Of a stretch of 64,000 nucleotides of DNA, positions 51,241 to 59,076 are shown one piece after another. This DNA comes from Bacillota bacterium (GTDB lineage: Bacteria > Bacillota > Clostridia > Christensenellales > SZUA-584). The notes below the pieces were generated by a model. That model saw nothing but the letters and a program-made list of their open reading frames with translations. It made no database searches and had not been told where the DNA came from. The stretch spans positions 14,305 to 78,304 of the forward strand of contig JAEWBO010000030.1 in assembly GCA_023391105.1 (NCBI GenBank). Reading direction: 5' to 3'. Position 1 is the first letter of the stretch. The number at the start of each line of letters is the position of its first letter. The position numbers were made by a program, and so were the translations under genes.

Positions 51241-52482
51241 CTATACAAAAACCTTCTTCAGCTTTGCAAAACGCGGCAGGCTGTCTTCCTTGGGCAGCGT
51301 GGTCTCGCCCTGAATCAGCGGAAGCGCATAATCGACAAAGTCCTGCGTGAGGCCTTTCCCATCCGGAAGAATCCATTCATCGGGAATCTTCTTCTCCTTG
51401 TTGGCCACTTCGTTGAGATTGATGAGCTTCATGTTGCACTTGTATTCCTTGCCCGGCTCACGCTCAAACGCAACCATATGATCCGTCATGCCTTCCACGG
51501 CAGCCTTCACAGCCGCCTGGCCCGCCATGAACGATTCGTTGATGTCCGTGAGGGAACCCGAATGAGCCGCGCAGCGCTGCAGCAAGCTGAATTCGATGCC
51601 GCGCACCTTCGCGCCTGTTGCCTCTTTGCAGTAATTGGCCAGCGTATTCGCAAGACCGCCCAGCTGCGCATGACCGAAAGAGTCCTTGGTCTTTGTGAGG
51701 TCGCTGCCGTATTCGCTGATGTAACGGCCGTCTTTGTCCTTGATGCCTTCGGATACCGCAACGATCACCTTCTTGTTCTTCGCATAGATATCCTTGACAC
51801 TCGCTATGAACTGATCCATGTCGAAATCTTTTTCCGGCAGATAAATCAGATCGGGGCCAAGTCCCTTGTAGGACGCAAGCGCAGTCGCGGCTGTGAGCCA
51901 TCCCGCGTTTCTTCCCATCACCTCAAGAATCGTGATCATGCCCGTGTCGTATACGCGTGCATCGAGATAGACTTCCATCGTGGAGGTGGCGATATATTTT
52001 GCGGCGCTGCCATAGCCCGGGCAGTGGTCGGTGGCCCACAGATCGTTATCAATCGTCTTGGGCACGCCCATTACGCGCATTTCATAGCCGGACTTTTGCA
52101 TGTATTTGCTGATCTTGTTGCATGTGTCCATCGAGTCGTTGCCGCCGTTATAGAAGAAATAACGAACGTCATATTTCTTGAAAACTTCAAGCATTCTTTT
52201 ATAATCGGTGTCGTCCACATCGGCATCAGCGAGCTTATAGCGCACAGAACCAAGCGCCGACGACGGCGTGGTCTTCATGAGCTCAAGTTCCTTCTTGTCT
52301 TCCTGCCCCATATCAATAAGCTTTTCTTCCAGAACGCCTTTGATACCGTGAGCCGCACCATAAACCTTTGTGATGCAGTCTTCCTCAAGAGCCTGAAGGA
52401 ATACGCCTGCCGCGCTTGCGTTGATCACCGACGTGGGCCCGCCGGATTGTCCGAAAATACACGCCCCTTTTAATACTCCCAT
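51241..52482 (-). CDS. pfp: 6-phosphofructokinase, probably pyrophosphate-dependent
   Basis: About 413 residues. FGQSGGPTSVINAS at the N terminus, YNGGNDSMDT (113-120) at the phosphate-donor site, and GVPKTIDNDLWATDHCPGYGSAAKYIA at the active site. ATP enzymes have GGDGS and classic PPi enzymes GGDDS; here the sequence is GGNDS, with Asp at the PPi-type position, so PPi use is likely but not proven. It phosphorylates fructose 6-phosphate in glycolysis. The chosen ATG is 13 bases from GGAGG; no nearer start codon exists. Confidence 0.9.
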   Translation of the reverse strand: MGVLKGACIFGQSGGPTSVINASAAGVFLQALEEDCITKVYGAAHGIKGVLEEKLIDMGQEDKKELELMKTTPSSALGSVRYKLADADVDDTDYKRMLEVFKKYDVRYFFYNGGNDSMDTCNKISKYMQKSGYEMRVMGVPKTIDNDLWATDHCPGYGSAAKYIATSTMEVYLDARVYDTGMITILEVMGRNAGWLTAATALASYKGLGPDLIYLPEKDFDMDQFIASVKDIYAKNKKVIVAVSEGIKDKDGRYISEYGSDLTKTKDSFGHAQLGGLANTLANYCKEATGAKVRGIEFSLLQRCAAHSGSLTDINESFMAGQAAVKAAVEGMTDHMVAFEREPGKEYKCNMKLINLNEVANKEKKIPDEWILPDGKGLTQDFVDYALPLIQGETTLPKEDSLPRFAKLKKVFV

Positions 52483-52525
52483 TCTAATTACGTCTCCTCC
52501 TCTTAAAATAAGAACTTTAGTAAAA

Positions 52526-52554
52526 ATTATATCCCATGGGACGTGCATTTTCAA
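52526..52554 (-). promoter_or_regulatory. Promoter of the phosphofructokinase gene
   Basis: TTGAAA (52549-52554) and TATAAT (52526-52531) on the minus strand with 17-base spacing, 43 bases before the start codon. Confidence 0.8.
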
Positions 52555-52610
52555 TGTATTATATCCAAATTAAGTGCACATCTTACAATTTATCCGTTTT
52601 TCTGTGGTCT

Positions 52611-54140
52611 TTAAGCGTCCGCATCACTTGGCGGCTTATCCTGCAGGGACGGCGTACTCAGATCTTCCGAATTATCCGGAAGCGTCTCAGTCATCTGTTC
52701 AGGGAGTGTTTGCATCACAGGCGGCCCAACGATCTTTTCACCCGCGTATGCTTTGTATTTTGTTTTACCAATCAGCTGCGGCGATTTTATTTCTACCCCG
52801 TCCTTATAGTAGTGCTTATAAGACGCGTAAATGTGCCCTTCGCGGCGTTTGATCGCTTCCTCCTCATAGCCCGGCGCCTTGGAATTGTCCAACGTGATCA
52901 GCATATCGCCATCTGGCTGCAACGTTTCAAGGCACTCCGAGCTCAGACGAATCTCATCATACTCATCAGGAAACGGCGCGCCGTAGATTTCAAAGTTTAC
53001 CGTTTGCTTTCCGCTGCTCACCCAGCAGAAAATATAGATGTCATGATCAGTGTTGTTCTTGTATAAAAAATCGATTGAGCCGGTATTGATTGTGGCATCG
53101 AGACCGCCATCCACGTAACCGAGCATGATGGAATGACCCTGCCTGCTTACGATTTCCAAATCAGCCTTAAGCACCGCATTATACATCGTTGTGGACACCT
53201 GGCAAACACCTCCGCCTGCCTGATCCTCACTCCCGCCGCGCACCACCGCGGGCGCAGGCTCCCAGCCAAGCTCGTATGTACGCGGACCCAGCACGGTATT
53301 CGTCGAAAAGTCCTCACCGGGCGCAAGTATATAGCCGTTGATCAAACCCACGGCCTTTTTGATATTGTTCACGCGTGAATCTCTGTTATATGGGCTGTGC
53401 CCGAACGACGTGCTTGCAGTTGCACGCTTGACGGTGTTCTTCATCAATTCGGTTCTGGTCACCGCCGCAGGAATTTCGACAATCGGCATTTCAACCGTAC
53501 CGTATTCACGGGTTCTCACCTGCTCCGCGACCGCTTTGTACAGCGCAGCCTGATCCACCCTATAGCCGCTCTTTTCGTCCGTATAGCCGAAACGGTTGTC
53601 ACGGTCTTCCTTGTTTATCTGCACCGTCGCGTCCTGTGCGGGCACGTCGATTTGCAATGCAATATCGGAGATCCGTTGCTTGGCGGGTTGCGTGTTCACC
53701 GTGTAATCGGTCGTAAAATCCAAGCCTTCTTTTTGAACCTCGTTAAGCAGTTGGTTTATTCCCAAACGACTGCCCTCCCGCGCGACCTCAAGCGCTTCTT
53801 TAAGCACTTCGTCAACATTGTCCGCCGTTTCGAAATCGGTTTTTGTCAGCACATATTGCTGCCCGTCATTATTGATCGTCACGCGCACATCATCCAATCG
53901 CTGCTGCATTTTCTGCCTCACCGCTTGTCCGGCTTGTGCCATTGTCATGCCGCCCGCGTCGATGCCGTCTATACGGATTCCGGCATGGTATGTCCCTTTT
54001 TCATATATCTCTTCCCATTGCTGTGCTGTCAGCGTGGTGTGAGAAAACATGATCACACTGATAACAGCCAGAGCTGCCAACACCACCACTGCGCCGGCCA
54101 GCCATATTGTTCTGCGTCGTTTGTATGCCTTTTTCAACAT
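52611..54140 (-). CDS. VanW-family cell-wall protein
   Basis: 509 residues. One N-terminal membrane helix (TIWLAGAVVVLAALAVISVIMF) suggests an outward-facing anchored protein. Then come peptidoglycan-binding-4-like repeats (residues about 60-230) and the VanW domain with TSFGHSPYNRDSRVNNIKKAVGLINGYILAPGEDFSTN and QAGGGVCQVSTTMYNAV. The tail is Pro/Ser/Asp rich. VanW proteins occur with vancomycin resistance genes but mostly on their own, with unknown enzymatic role. GGAGG ten bases before the ATG. Confidence 0.92.
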   Translation of the reverse strand: MLKKAYKRRRTIWLAGAVVVLAALAVISVIMFSHTTLTAQQWEEIYEKGTYHAGIRIDGIDAGGMTMAQAGQAVRQKMQQRLDDVRVTINNDGQQYVLTKTDFETADNVDEVLKEALEVAREGSRLGINQLLNEVQKEGLDFTTDYTVNTQPAKQRISDIALQIDVPAQDATVQINKEDRDNRFGYTDEKSGYRVDQAALYKAVAEQVRTREYGTVEMPIVEIPAAVTRTELMKNTVKRATASTSFGHSPYNRDSRVNNIKKAVGLINGYILAPGEDFSTNTVLGPRTYELGWEPAPAVVRGGSEDQAGGGVCQVSTTMYNAVLKADLEIVSRQGHSIMLGYVDGGLDATINTGSIDFLYKNNTDHDIYIFCWVSSGKQTVNFEIYGAPFPDEYDEIRLSSECLETLQPDGDMLITLDNSKAPGYEEEAIKRREGHIYASYKHYYKDGVEIKSPQLIGKTKYKAYAGEKIVGPPVMQTLPEQMTETLPDNSEDLSTPSLQDKPPSDADA

Positions 54141-54300
54141 TCTTGCTCACCCTCCGTCTAGTGATTCATATCCAAAAAAGCATTTTTTAATTCAGTATAT
54201 TAGATTTTCTTTCTCATTTTTCGGCATGTAAGATACGACATCATTAATATATATGGTGCGCAAATAGACAGATAGACACCCATGTTGAAGGTTGGTATAA

Positions 54301-54675
54301 CTATAAGCTCTCTTTTTTAAGCTGCTCGATCAGTTCTGAAAGCTCATCGCACTCTTTTTTAGTCAGCTTCACATCTTTAAGCATACAGACAAGCAGGGCC
54401 TTGGCTGAGCGTTCGCTTATCTTTTCGATCAGATTCTTGCTCTCAGCCACAATGCATTCATCCTTCTGGACGGCCGGATAATAAAAGTTATCGCGCCCCA
54501 GAACGTTATAAGCGATGAACCCCTTTGTGCAAAGTCGCTTCACATATGTCGCATATGTGTTGTACTTCCAGTCCATCTTGTCTCCCATCGCTGCGATGAT
54601 CCCCGACATCGTCAGCGGCGACTTTTCCCACAATGCCGACATAACCGCCCATTCCGGCTTCGTCAGTGTTGTCAT
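54301..54675 (-). CDS. BlaI/MecI-family repressor
   Basis: About 124 residues. Winged-helix core LTKPEWAVMSALWEKSPLTMSGIIAAMGDKMDWKYNTYATYVKRLCTKGFIAYN followed by dimer helices. Relatives repress beta-lactamase or copper genes and are inactivated by a BlaR1 protease or a ligand. No BlaR1-type gene is adjacent. A BlaI-like dyad overlaps its own promoter, so autorepression is likely. Start at 54675 with GGGAG at eight bases. The gap to the VanW gene (54141-54300) shows nothing else. Confidence 0.93.
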   Translation of the reverse strand: MTTLTKPEWAVMSALWEKSPLTMSGIIAAMGDKMDWKYNTYATYVKRLCTKGFIAYNVLGRDNFYYPAVQKDECIVAESKNLIEKISERSAKALLVCMLKDVKLTKKECDELSELIEQLKKESL

Positions 54676-54741
54676 AAAAGCATCTCCCTCCGATTTGATC
54701 TCCCTTATGTGCTCCAGCACAAACTACTTAATCAACATTTC

Positions 54742-54777
54742 GACTACTATTGTAGTCATCCACTTTTCAGTTGTCAA
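54742..54777 (-). promoter_or_regulatory. blaI-type promoter with overlapping operator
   Basis: On the minus strand TTGACA (54772-54777) and TACAAT (54749-54754) are 17 bases apart. The dyad GACTAC-TATT-GTAGTC (54742-54757) covers the -10 box and resembles the BlaI/MecI operator (core TACA...TGTA). Strong support for autoregulation. Confidence 0.8.
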
Positions 54778-54962
54778 CTTTTTATGTAAAGAGACGGCTT
54801 CGCATAGTCATCGTCATTAAGGTGCGGAATTCTCGGCCAGCCATGTTGGGCGTTTTCTATCAAAACACAAACGGGCCCAATATATTTTTCTTGCATTTGC
54901 GCCCAAAGGCTTTCGAGCAATTCGGCATTTCGTGAACCGCCTTCCCCAACAACGCTAAACAT
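54774..54962 (-). other. 62-codon ORF, possible gene remnant
   Basis: The frame encodes a protein-like segment (LLESLWAQMQEKYIGPVCVL and PRIPHLNDDDYAKPSLYIK) but has no good ribosome-binding site and stops inside the blaI promoter. No family recognised. It may be a truncated relic between the blaI-type gene and the YjbQ gene. Confidence 0.2.
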
Positions 54963-54987
54963 GGACTGTCAATGCGTCCTTAGCAAT

Positions 54988-55016
54988 AAAAAAGGAGACA
55001 GGCTTTTTCCGTCTCC
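54988..55016 (-). terminator. Terminator of the YjbQ-family gene
   Basis: GGAGAC and GTCTCC form the stem with an 11-base loop; TTTTTT follows on the minus strand, 14 bases after the stop at 55030. Confidence 0.85.
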
Positions 55017-55029
55017 CCGATCAAAAGCG

Positions 55030-55446
55030 TTATTCGCCGATGATTTTTATCATCAGCTTCTTTTGGCGCATACCGTCGAACTCGCCGTAGAATATCTGCT
55101 CCCAAGGTCCGAAGTCCAGCCTGCCGTCTGTCACAGCCACAACCACCTCACGCCCCATCACGGTGCGCTTCAAATGCGCGTCTGCGTTGTCTTCATAGCC
55201 GTTGTGCGCGTATTGGTCATACGGCTTTTCGGGCGCAAGACGTTCCAGCCAGCGTTCAAAATCCGCATGCAGACCCGATTCGTCGTCATTTATGAAGACG
55301 CTCGCAGTGATGTGCATGGCGTTCACAAGGCAAAGGCCTTCGCGGATACCGCTCTCGACCAGCGCAGCCTGCACCTGTGGTGTGATATTGATCATCTGTC
55401 GCCGCTTTTGAATGTTAAGCGTCAGCACCTTACGATAGCTCTTCAT
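55030..55446 (-). CDS. YjbQ-family protein (UPF0047)
   Basis: 138 residues, normal length. The family features CLVNAMHITASVFINDDESGLHADFERWLE, YAHNGYEDNADAHLKRTVMGREVVVAVTDGRLDFGPWEQIFYGEFDG with conserved His residues are complete. Members show weak thiamine-phosphate synthase activity; the cellular role is open. GGAGG precedes the ATG; single gene with its own terminator. Confidence 0.93.
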   Translation of the reverse strand: MKSYRKVLTLNIQKRRQMINITPQVQAALVESGIREGLCLVNAMHITASVFINDDESGLHADFERWLERLAPEKPYDQYAHNGYEDNADAHLKRTVMGREVVVAVTDGRLDFGPWEQIFYGEFDGMRQKKLMIKIIGE

Positions 55447-55524
55447 ATTTTGGCCTCCATTTTTTTATCATTATTATCATAACGGGATTAAACATAGCTG
55501 TAAACCCTTTGGCCTTTGCCTCGC

Positions 55525-56703
55525 TCACTCTTTTTGCGTTTTGCGGATGACCTTGTCTGCCAATGCCAACGCGAATATCAAAAGCACGAGAAGAACAGCC
55601 ATAGCCAAAAAGCCTATACGCATACTCCAATATTCACAGATGACCCCAAACCCAAGCAGTATAATAAAGCCGGACAAATTGATCAGCAGCGAGTTTATGG
55701 ACAACACTGTTGCGCGCTGCGACGAGTCTGCCAGGCGTTGAATCCGCCCTTCGGCGAGCACATAAGCGCAGGAAGTCAGCATATAAAATAGCCCGTAAAC
55801 AGGGAGCATATAAACCTCGTTGACATATACCGAAACAAACAGCAGCAAGCCCGCAACAGCAGCAAGTATACTGATGCCTTTTGCCGTTCCGAAAATCCTC
55901 TTTGCTCTGTCAGCGAACCAGCACCCCAAGGACTCCATTCCGGTTCGCGAAGCACCCCACACACCGACCATCCCAAAGGACAATCCGACTCTTTGCGCAT
56001 AGAGTTGGTCATATTCCTCTAATACGCCAGGCACCACCCCAATTAACGCACACAGCGCCAACGTTATGGTGAGCCGAATGCTTTTTTTGGATAACGCAAA
56101 TCCATTCTTCAATTGCTGAAGGTAAAGCTTCCATGAGTTTTCTTCTAAGATTGGGTTTTTTACATCCTTGAGCATCAGCGCAAAGAGCATTGACAGCCCT
56201 ATAGACGCAATAGATAATATGGCGGCCAAATGGAATCCGGACGCAGCGACAAATCCGCCTGTTGCCATAGCCATGGCCATGGCAATTCCGCTAAAGAAGC
56301 GAAAACGCCCGGCGTATTTTTCATAGTCCCGCTCCATATCGTGCTCTTTAAGCACATCAAACAACAGAGCTTCGGTGCTTCCCGAGCAAAATGCCTCCTG
56401 CATACCCCACAAAATGAAGCCGGCTGCGAAAAGAACAAAATCGTGGGCAAGCAGCCAGATTGCAAAACCGGCCAACTTTAGCGCTGTACCAAGGACGATC
56501 ATGTTTTTCCTGCTCCACATGTCTGCCAACGCACCCGAAGGAATCTCCAGAAGAAATACAGGGACACTCCATACCATCAGCAATGCAGATATCTCAAATA
56601 TGGATAATCCTCTTGACTCAAACATCAGCAAATAGACAGGATAAAGCAAAACGAATTCTCTGAAAAATCCGTGCAAATAAAACAATTTAATAGTTTTTTT
56701 CAT
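55525..56703 (-). CDS. MFS exporter, probably drug efflux
   Basis: About 392 residues with twelve predicted membrane helices. The N-terminal LEIPSGALADMWSRKNMIVLG is the motif-A loop (G-ALADxxSRK) of major facilitator exporters. The gene is preceded by a promoter, an 11-codon leader ORF, an intrinsic terminator and a stem that would cover the ribosome-binding site, which is the arrangement of antibiotic-inducible resistance genes. I infer efflux of a ribosome-targeting drug. Start at 56703; GGAGAG lies nine bases upstream. Confidence 0.85.
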   Translation of the reverse strand: MKKTIKLFYLHGFFREFVLLYPVYLLMFESRGLSIFEISALLMVWSVPVFLLEIPSGALADMWSRKNMIVLGTALKLAGFAIWLLAHDFVLFAAGFILWGMQEAFCSGSTEALLFDVLKEHDMERDYEKYAGRFRFFSGIAMAMAMATGGFVAASGFHLAAILSIASIGLSMLFALMLKDVKNPILEENSWKLYLQQLKNGFALSKKSIRLTITLALCALIGVVPGVLEEYDQLYAQRVGLSFGMVGVWGASRTGMESLGCWFADRAKRIFGTAKGISILAAVAGLLLFVSVYVNEVYMLPVYGLFYMLTSCAYVLAEGRIQRLADSSQRATVLSINSLLINLSGFIILLGFGVICEYWSMRIGFLAMAVLLVLLIFALALADKVIRKTQKE

Positions 56704-56714
56704 TATTGAATACT

Positions 56715-56769
56715 CTCCGATCAAATACTAAAACATAAAAAGAAAATAAAAATTGAAAGTGAATCGGAG
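56715..56769 (-). promoter_or_regulatory. Stem that could sequester the MFS ribosome-binding site
   Basis: CTCCGAT (minus strand, at 56763-56769) is fully complementary to ATCGGAG at the ribosome-binding site (56715-56721), with a 41-base AT-rich loop. Pairing would block translation initiation. Confidence 0.45.
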
Positions 56770-56787
56770 GCGCTCGAATACGAACAC

Positions 56788-56817
56788 AAAAAGCCGCGAA
56801 GCATAAAGATTTCCGGC
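56788..56817 (-). terminator. Attenuator hairpin in the MFS leader
   Basis: On the minus strand GCCG-GAA pairs with TTC-CGGC (one bulged G), with a 10-base loop and TTTTTGTG following. It lies 35 bases after the leader-peptide stop and 85 bases before the MFS start. Confidence 0.65.
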
Positions 56818-56851
56818 GAAAGGGCCACCAGATAGGTTTTATTTCATAGTG

Positions 56852-56887
56852 TTATTGGCCTGTGTCTGTGTAGCTTAATCTAAACAT
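56852..56887 (-). CDS. Leader peptide of the MFS gene (MFRLSYTDTGQ)
   Basis: An 11-codon ORF with its own ribosome-binding site GGAG (56894-56897) six bases before the ATG, starting about 16 bases after the predicted transcription start. It ends before the terminator hairpin. An upstream in-frame ATG would give 18 codons but lies at the transcript's 5' edge. Its position matches leader peptides whose stalled translation relieves attenuation of resistance genes. Confidence 0.55.
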   Translation of the reverse strand: MFRLSYTDTGQ

Positions 56888-56909
56888 TCCTGACTCCATT
56901 TTTTTCATT

Positions 56910-56937
56910 ATTATACCACATCGTGCATGATAATCAA
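56910..56937 (-). promoter_or_regulatory. Promoter of the MFS leader
   Basis: TTGATT (56932-56937) and TATAAT (56910-56915) on the minus strand, 16-base spacing. Confidence 0.75.
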
Positions 56938-56954
56938 ATGGAGCATATCCACAT

Positions 56955-56987
56955 AAAAAGGCTCAAAACTAAGCGTTGAAGAGCCTT
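56955..56987 (-). terminator. Terminator of the 44-residue gene
   Basis: AAGGCTC and GAGCCTT form a 7-bp stem with a 16-base loop and TTTTT on the minus strand, 18 bases after the small gene's stop. Confidence 0.75.
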
Positions 56988-57004
56988 GTGTCAAAGTGCA
57001 TTTT

Positions 57005-57139
57005 TTAAACATCGCCGCGCTTGGCAGACTGCTTTTTGGTGGTGCGGCTGTTGTTCTGCGCGTCCGCCGTGATGGGCGTTTGCCCCTTGCTCTTCTTCCT
57101 TCTCGCCCGTTTGTTGTCCGGCTGGCTGTCTTTTGTCAT
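57005..57139 (-). CDS. Small basic protein, 44 residues
   Basis: The frame begins MTKDSQPDNKRARRKKSKGQ and ends KKQSAKRGDV. It is very rich in Lys/Arg, Gln, Asn and Ser, lacks aromatic residues, and should be disordered. AAAGGAG lies about ten bases before the ATG and a terminator follows the stop, so it forms a complete transcription unit. Codon use (GGGCAAACGCCC, GCGGACGCG) is GC-rich like neighbouring genes. Composition recalls small spore-core or nucleic-acid-binding proteins, but no family is recognised. Confidence 0.65.
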   Translation of the reverse strand: MTKDSQPDNKRARRKKSKGQTPITADAQNNSRTTKKQSAKRGDV

Positions 57140-57324
57140 TATGACGATCTCCTTTTTTTATCTTAGTTTTTCCCGAATATGCTATTATGAATACATTGGT
57201 CGGCTTTTAAAAAAAGATATTAGACAGTATAATGGACACAGCATATTTAATACATTGAATTTAGAGGCATCACTCACCTGCAGCCTTTGGTCTGACGAAA
57301 ATAATAAAAGGCAGGATGATATCT

Positions 57325-58323
57325 ATGAAGATTATCGTTGTGGGCGGAACCGGATTATTGGGTTATCATGCCACTTTGGTTGGTTTGAAAAGAGGTCATG
57401 AGCTTGGCGCTCTGGCCGTCAAGGATATCGACCTTTCAGGTTGGTTTCCCGAAAGCGTGTCTGTGGATTACGGCGATGTGTTTACGCTTTCCGGCGACGA
57501 GCTGGAACAGCGATTCGCAGGCTATGACGCGCTGGTCTATGCAGTGGGCCCGGACGACCGCGTGGTGCCGCATGCCCCTGCGTATGAGTTCTTTCATGAT
57601 CGTCTCGTATTGGCCTGTGAAAAGACCGTGTCTGCCGCATGCAAAGCGGGCGTGAAGCGCTGCGTGATACTCAATTCGTATTTTGCGTATTTCGACCGGC
57701 TGTGGCCTCAAAAGCAACTCAGCGATCGCCATCCGTACATCAAGTGCCGCGTGGAACAGGCACGGCGCGCCATTGCTTCAGGCGGCGACACAATGGCTGT
57801 GATGATACTCGAGCTGCCCTATATTTTCGGCAGCATGCCCAAAAGAACGCCGATTTGGAAAGATGTCTTTCTCGACAAGTACGCAAAAGGCCGAATCATC
57901 TTCTTCCCCAAGGGTGGCACAAGCATGATAGCGGTGCAGCATGTGGGCGAGGCAATCATCGGCACGCTGGAGCAGGGCGAGCACGGCAGGCGCTAGCCTA
58001 TCGGCGACGAGAACCACACCTACAACGAGATGCTGAAAATGATGATGGCAGCAATCGGCAGACGCGTATTTGTCGTCAACATACCGCGCTTTCTGGCTGT
58101 GATGGCAGGCGGCTTCATCGAGCGCGGCTGGCGGAAGAAAGGTCTGCAAAGCGGGCTCGACCCAAAGTCTTTGATGCGCGATATTATCACGGATTATCTG
58201 TATTTTGACGCGAGTGAGAGCGCAAAAGCGCTGGGCTTTGAGCTCGGCGGGCTTGAGGAAGCCATTCTCTATACGATGCAGGCCTGCTATCCTGAAAAAT
58301 TTAACTCATCGAAGCTTACATAA
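57325..58323 (+). pseudogene. NAD-dependent epimerase/dehydratase interrupted by an in-frame TAG
   Basis: The frame opens KIIVVGGTGLLGYHATLVGLKRG, an extended short-chain dehydrogenase nucleotide site, and continues with NSYFAYFDR and ELPYIFGSMPKRTPIW. After HGRR a TAG stands at 57994-57996, and then the same frame goes on for 108 codons (PIGDENHTYNEMLKMMMAAI...) to TAA at 58321. Full length would be about 332 residues, normal for the family. A single change of a Tyr codon explains it. ATG 57325 has AGGA at eight bases. The end overlaps the convergent Crp-type gene by eight bases. Confidence 0.8.
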
Positions 58324-58972
58324 TTTTAAAACTGTTTTTGTAAAAATCGATGATTCCGTCCTTTCTCATCTGAGAAAGCTCTCTCGAAAGGGCGCTCCTT
58401 TCCACATTTAAATATTCTGCCATCGATTTTCTGTCCAACGGGATTGAAAAGGTTTTGCTGTTATATTCCTTTGCCGCTTTCATGAGATAAGTCAGTATTT
58501 TTTCCCGTACAGTCGGCTTTATTAAACAGTCATTTCTATCGTGCAAAACCAACGCTTTTTCCGCGATACCGTCAAGAATGTTGAATATCAGCCGGTCATG
58601 CCGCAGGCATACTTTTTCACAGCGTTTTACGATGCTTGCGAAAGAAATAAACAATACACAAAGATGATCCAATGCCTCAACTGATACGGGGCTTTTCCGC
58701 TCTTTACTGGCCGCCAACAGCACACCGATGAAGCTCCCCTCTTCTAAATGAGACACGATTACTGTTCTGCCCGATATATCGTTTTTTACAGAGCGCCCAT
58801 GCCCGCGAAGCACAATGCCGATATCATTTATGATATCCCCTTCCCAGAGTACCGTTTCACCTTTTTGATATTCTGACTGACGGATATCAAGGCACATTAA
58901 TAGCGCCTCAATGTCATGAGGGGCAATTCCGGCGAAAAGCTCTGTTTGTGCCAATACTTCTATGAGTTTCAT
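58316..58972 (-). CDS. Crp/Fnr-family transcription regulator
   Basis: About 218 residues. An N-terminal cyclic-nucleotide-binding-type barrel (YQKGETVLWEGDIINDIGIVLRG) and a C-terminal winged helix (IPLDRKSMAEYLNVERSALSRELSQMRKDGIIDF) are present. Cysteines exist (CLDI, CVLF, CEKVCLRH) but not the Fnr N-terminal cluster, so the effector is unknown. A 26-bp perfect palindrome lies just upstream of the start. GGAGG is unusually close (three bases) to the ATG, with a GTG in between. It faces an ECF-type transporter operon it probably controls. Confidence 0.92.
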   Translation of the reverse strand: MKLIEVLAQTELFAGIAPHDIEALLMCLDIRQSEYQKGETVLWEGDIINDIGIVLRGHGRSVKNDISGRTVIVSHLEEGSFIGVLLAASKERKSPVSVEALDHLCVLFISFASIVKRCEKVCLRHDRLIFNILDGIAEKALVLHDRNDCLIKPTVREKILTYLMKAAKEYNSKTFSIPLDRKSMAEYLNVERSALSRELSQMRKDGIIDFYKNSFKIM

Positions 58973-58982
58973 CACCCTCCAT

Positions 58983-59008
58983 ATTTATGTTGCGTACGCA
59001 ACATAAAT
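58983..59008. promoter_or_regulatory. 26-bp perfect palindrome, Crp/Fnr operator
   Basis: The half site ATTTATGTTGCGT (58983-58995) is followed directly by its exact reverse complement (58996-59008). It is centred about 38 bases upstream of the likely plus-strand start site (TATAAT at 59021-59026), fitting class II activation, and lies just downstream of the minus-strand start site, fitting autorepression. Confidence 0.85.
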
Positions 59009-59018
59009 CTCCTGCCAA

Positions 59019-59047
59019 ATTATAATATCATTGAGCGAATAATTCAA
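59019..59047 (-). promoter_or_regulatory. Promoter of the Crp/Fnr gene
   Basis: TTGAAT (59042-59047) and TATAAT (59019-59024) on the minus strand, 17-base spacing. Its -10 box overlaps the plus-strand TATAAT of the divergent operon. Confidence 0.7.
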
Positions 59048-59076
59048 TGCGCATTGACATGACATATGGAGGTATT

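Noticed and set aside
57021..57401. 126-codon plus-strand frame
   Set aside because: It runs antisense to the 44-residue gene and across the epimerase start region, with no ribosome-binding site or family match.
57994..57996. Pyrrolysine codon at the TAG in the epimerase
   Set aside because: No Pyl genes are visible, and the family normally has an ordinary residue here; a nonsense mutation is simpler.
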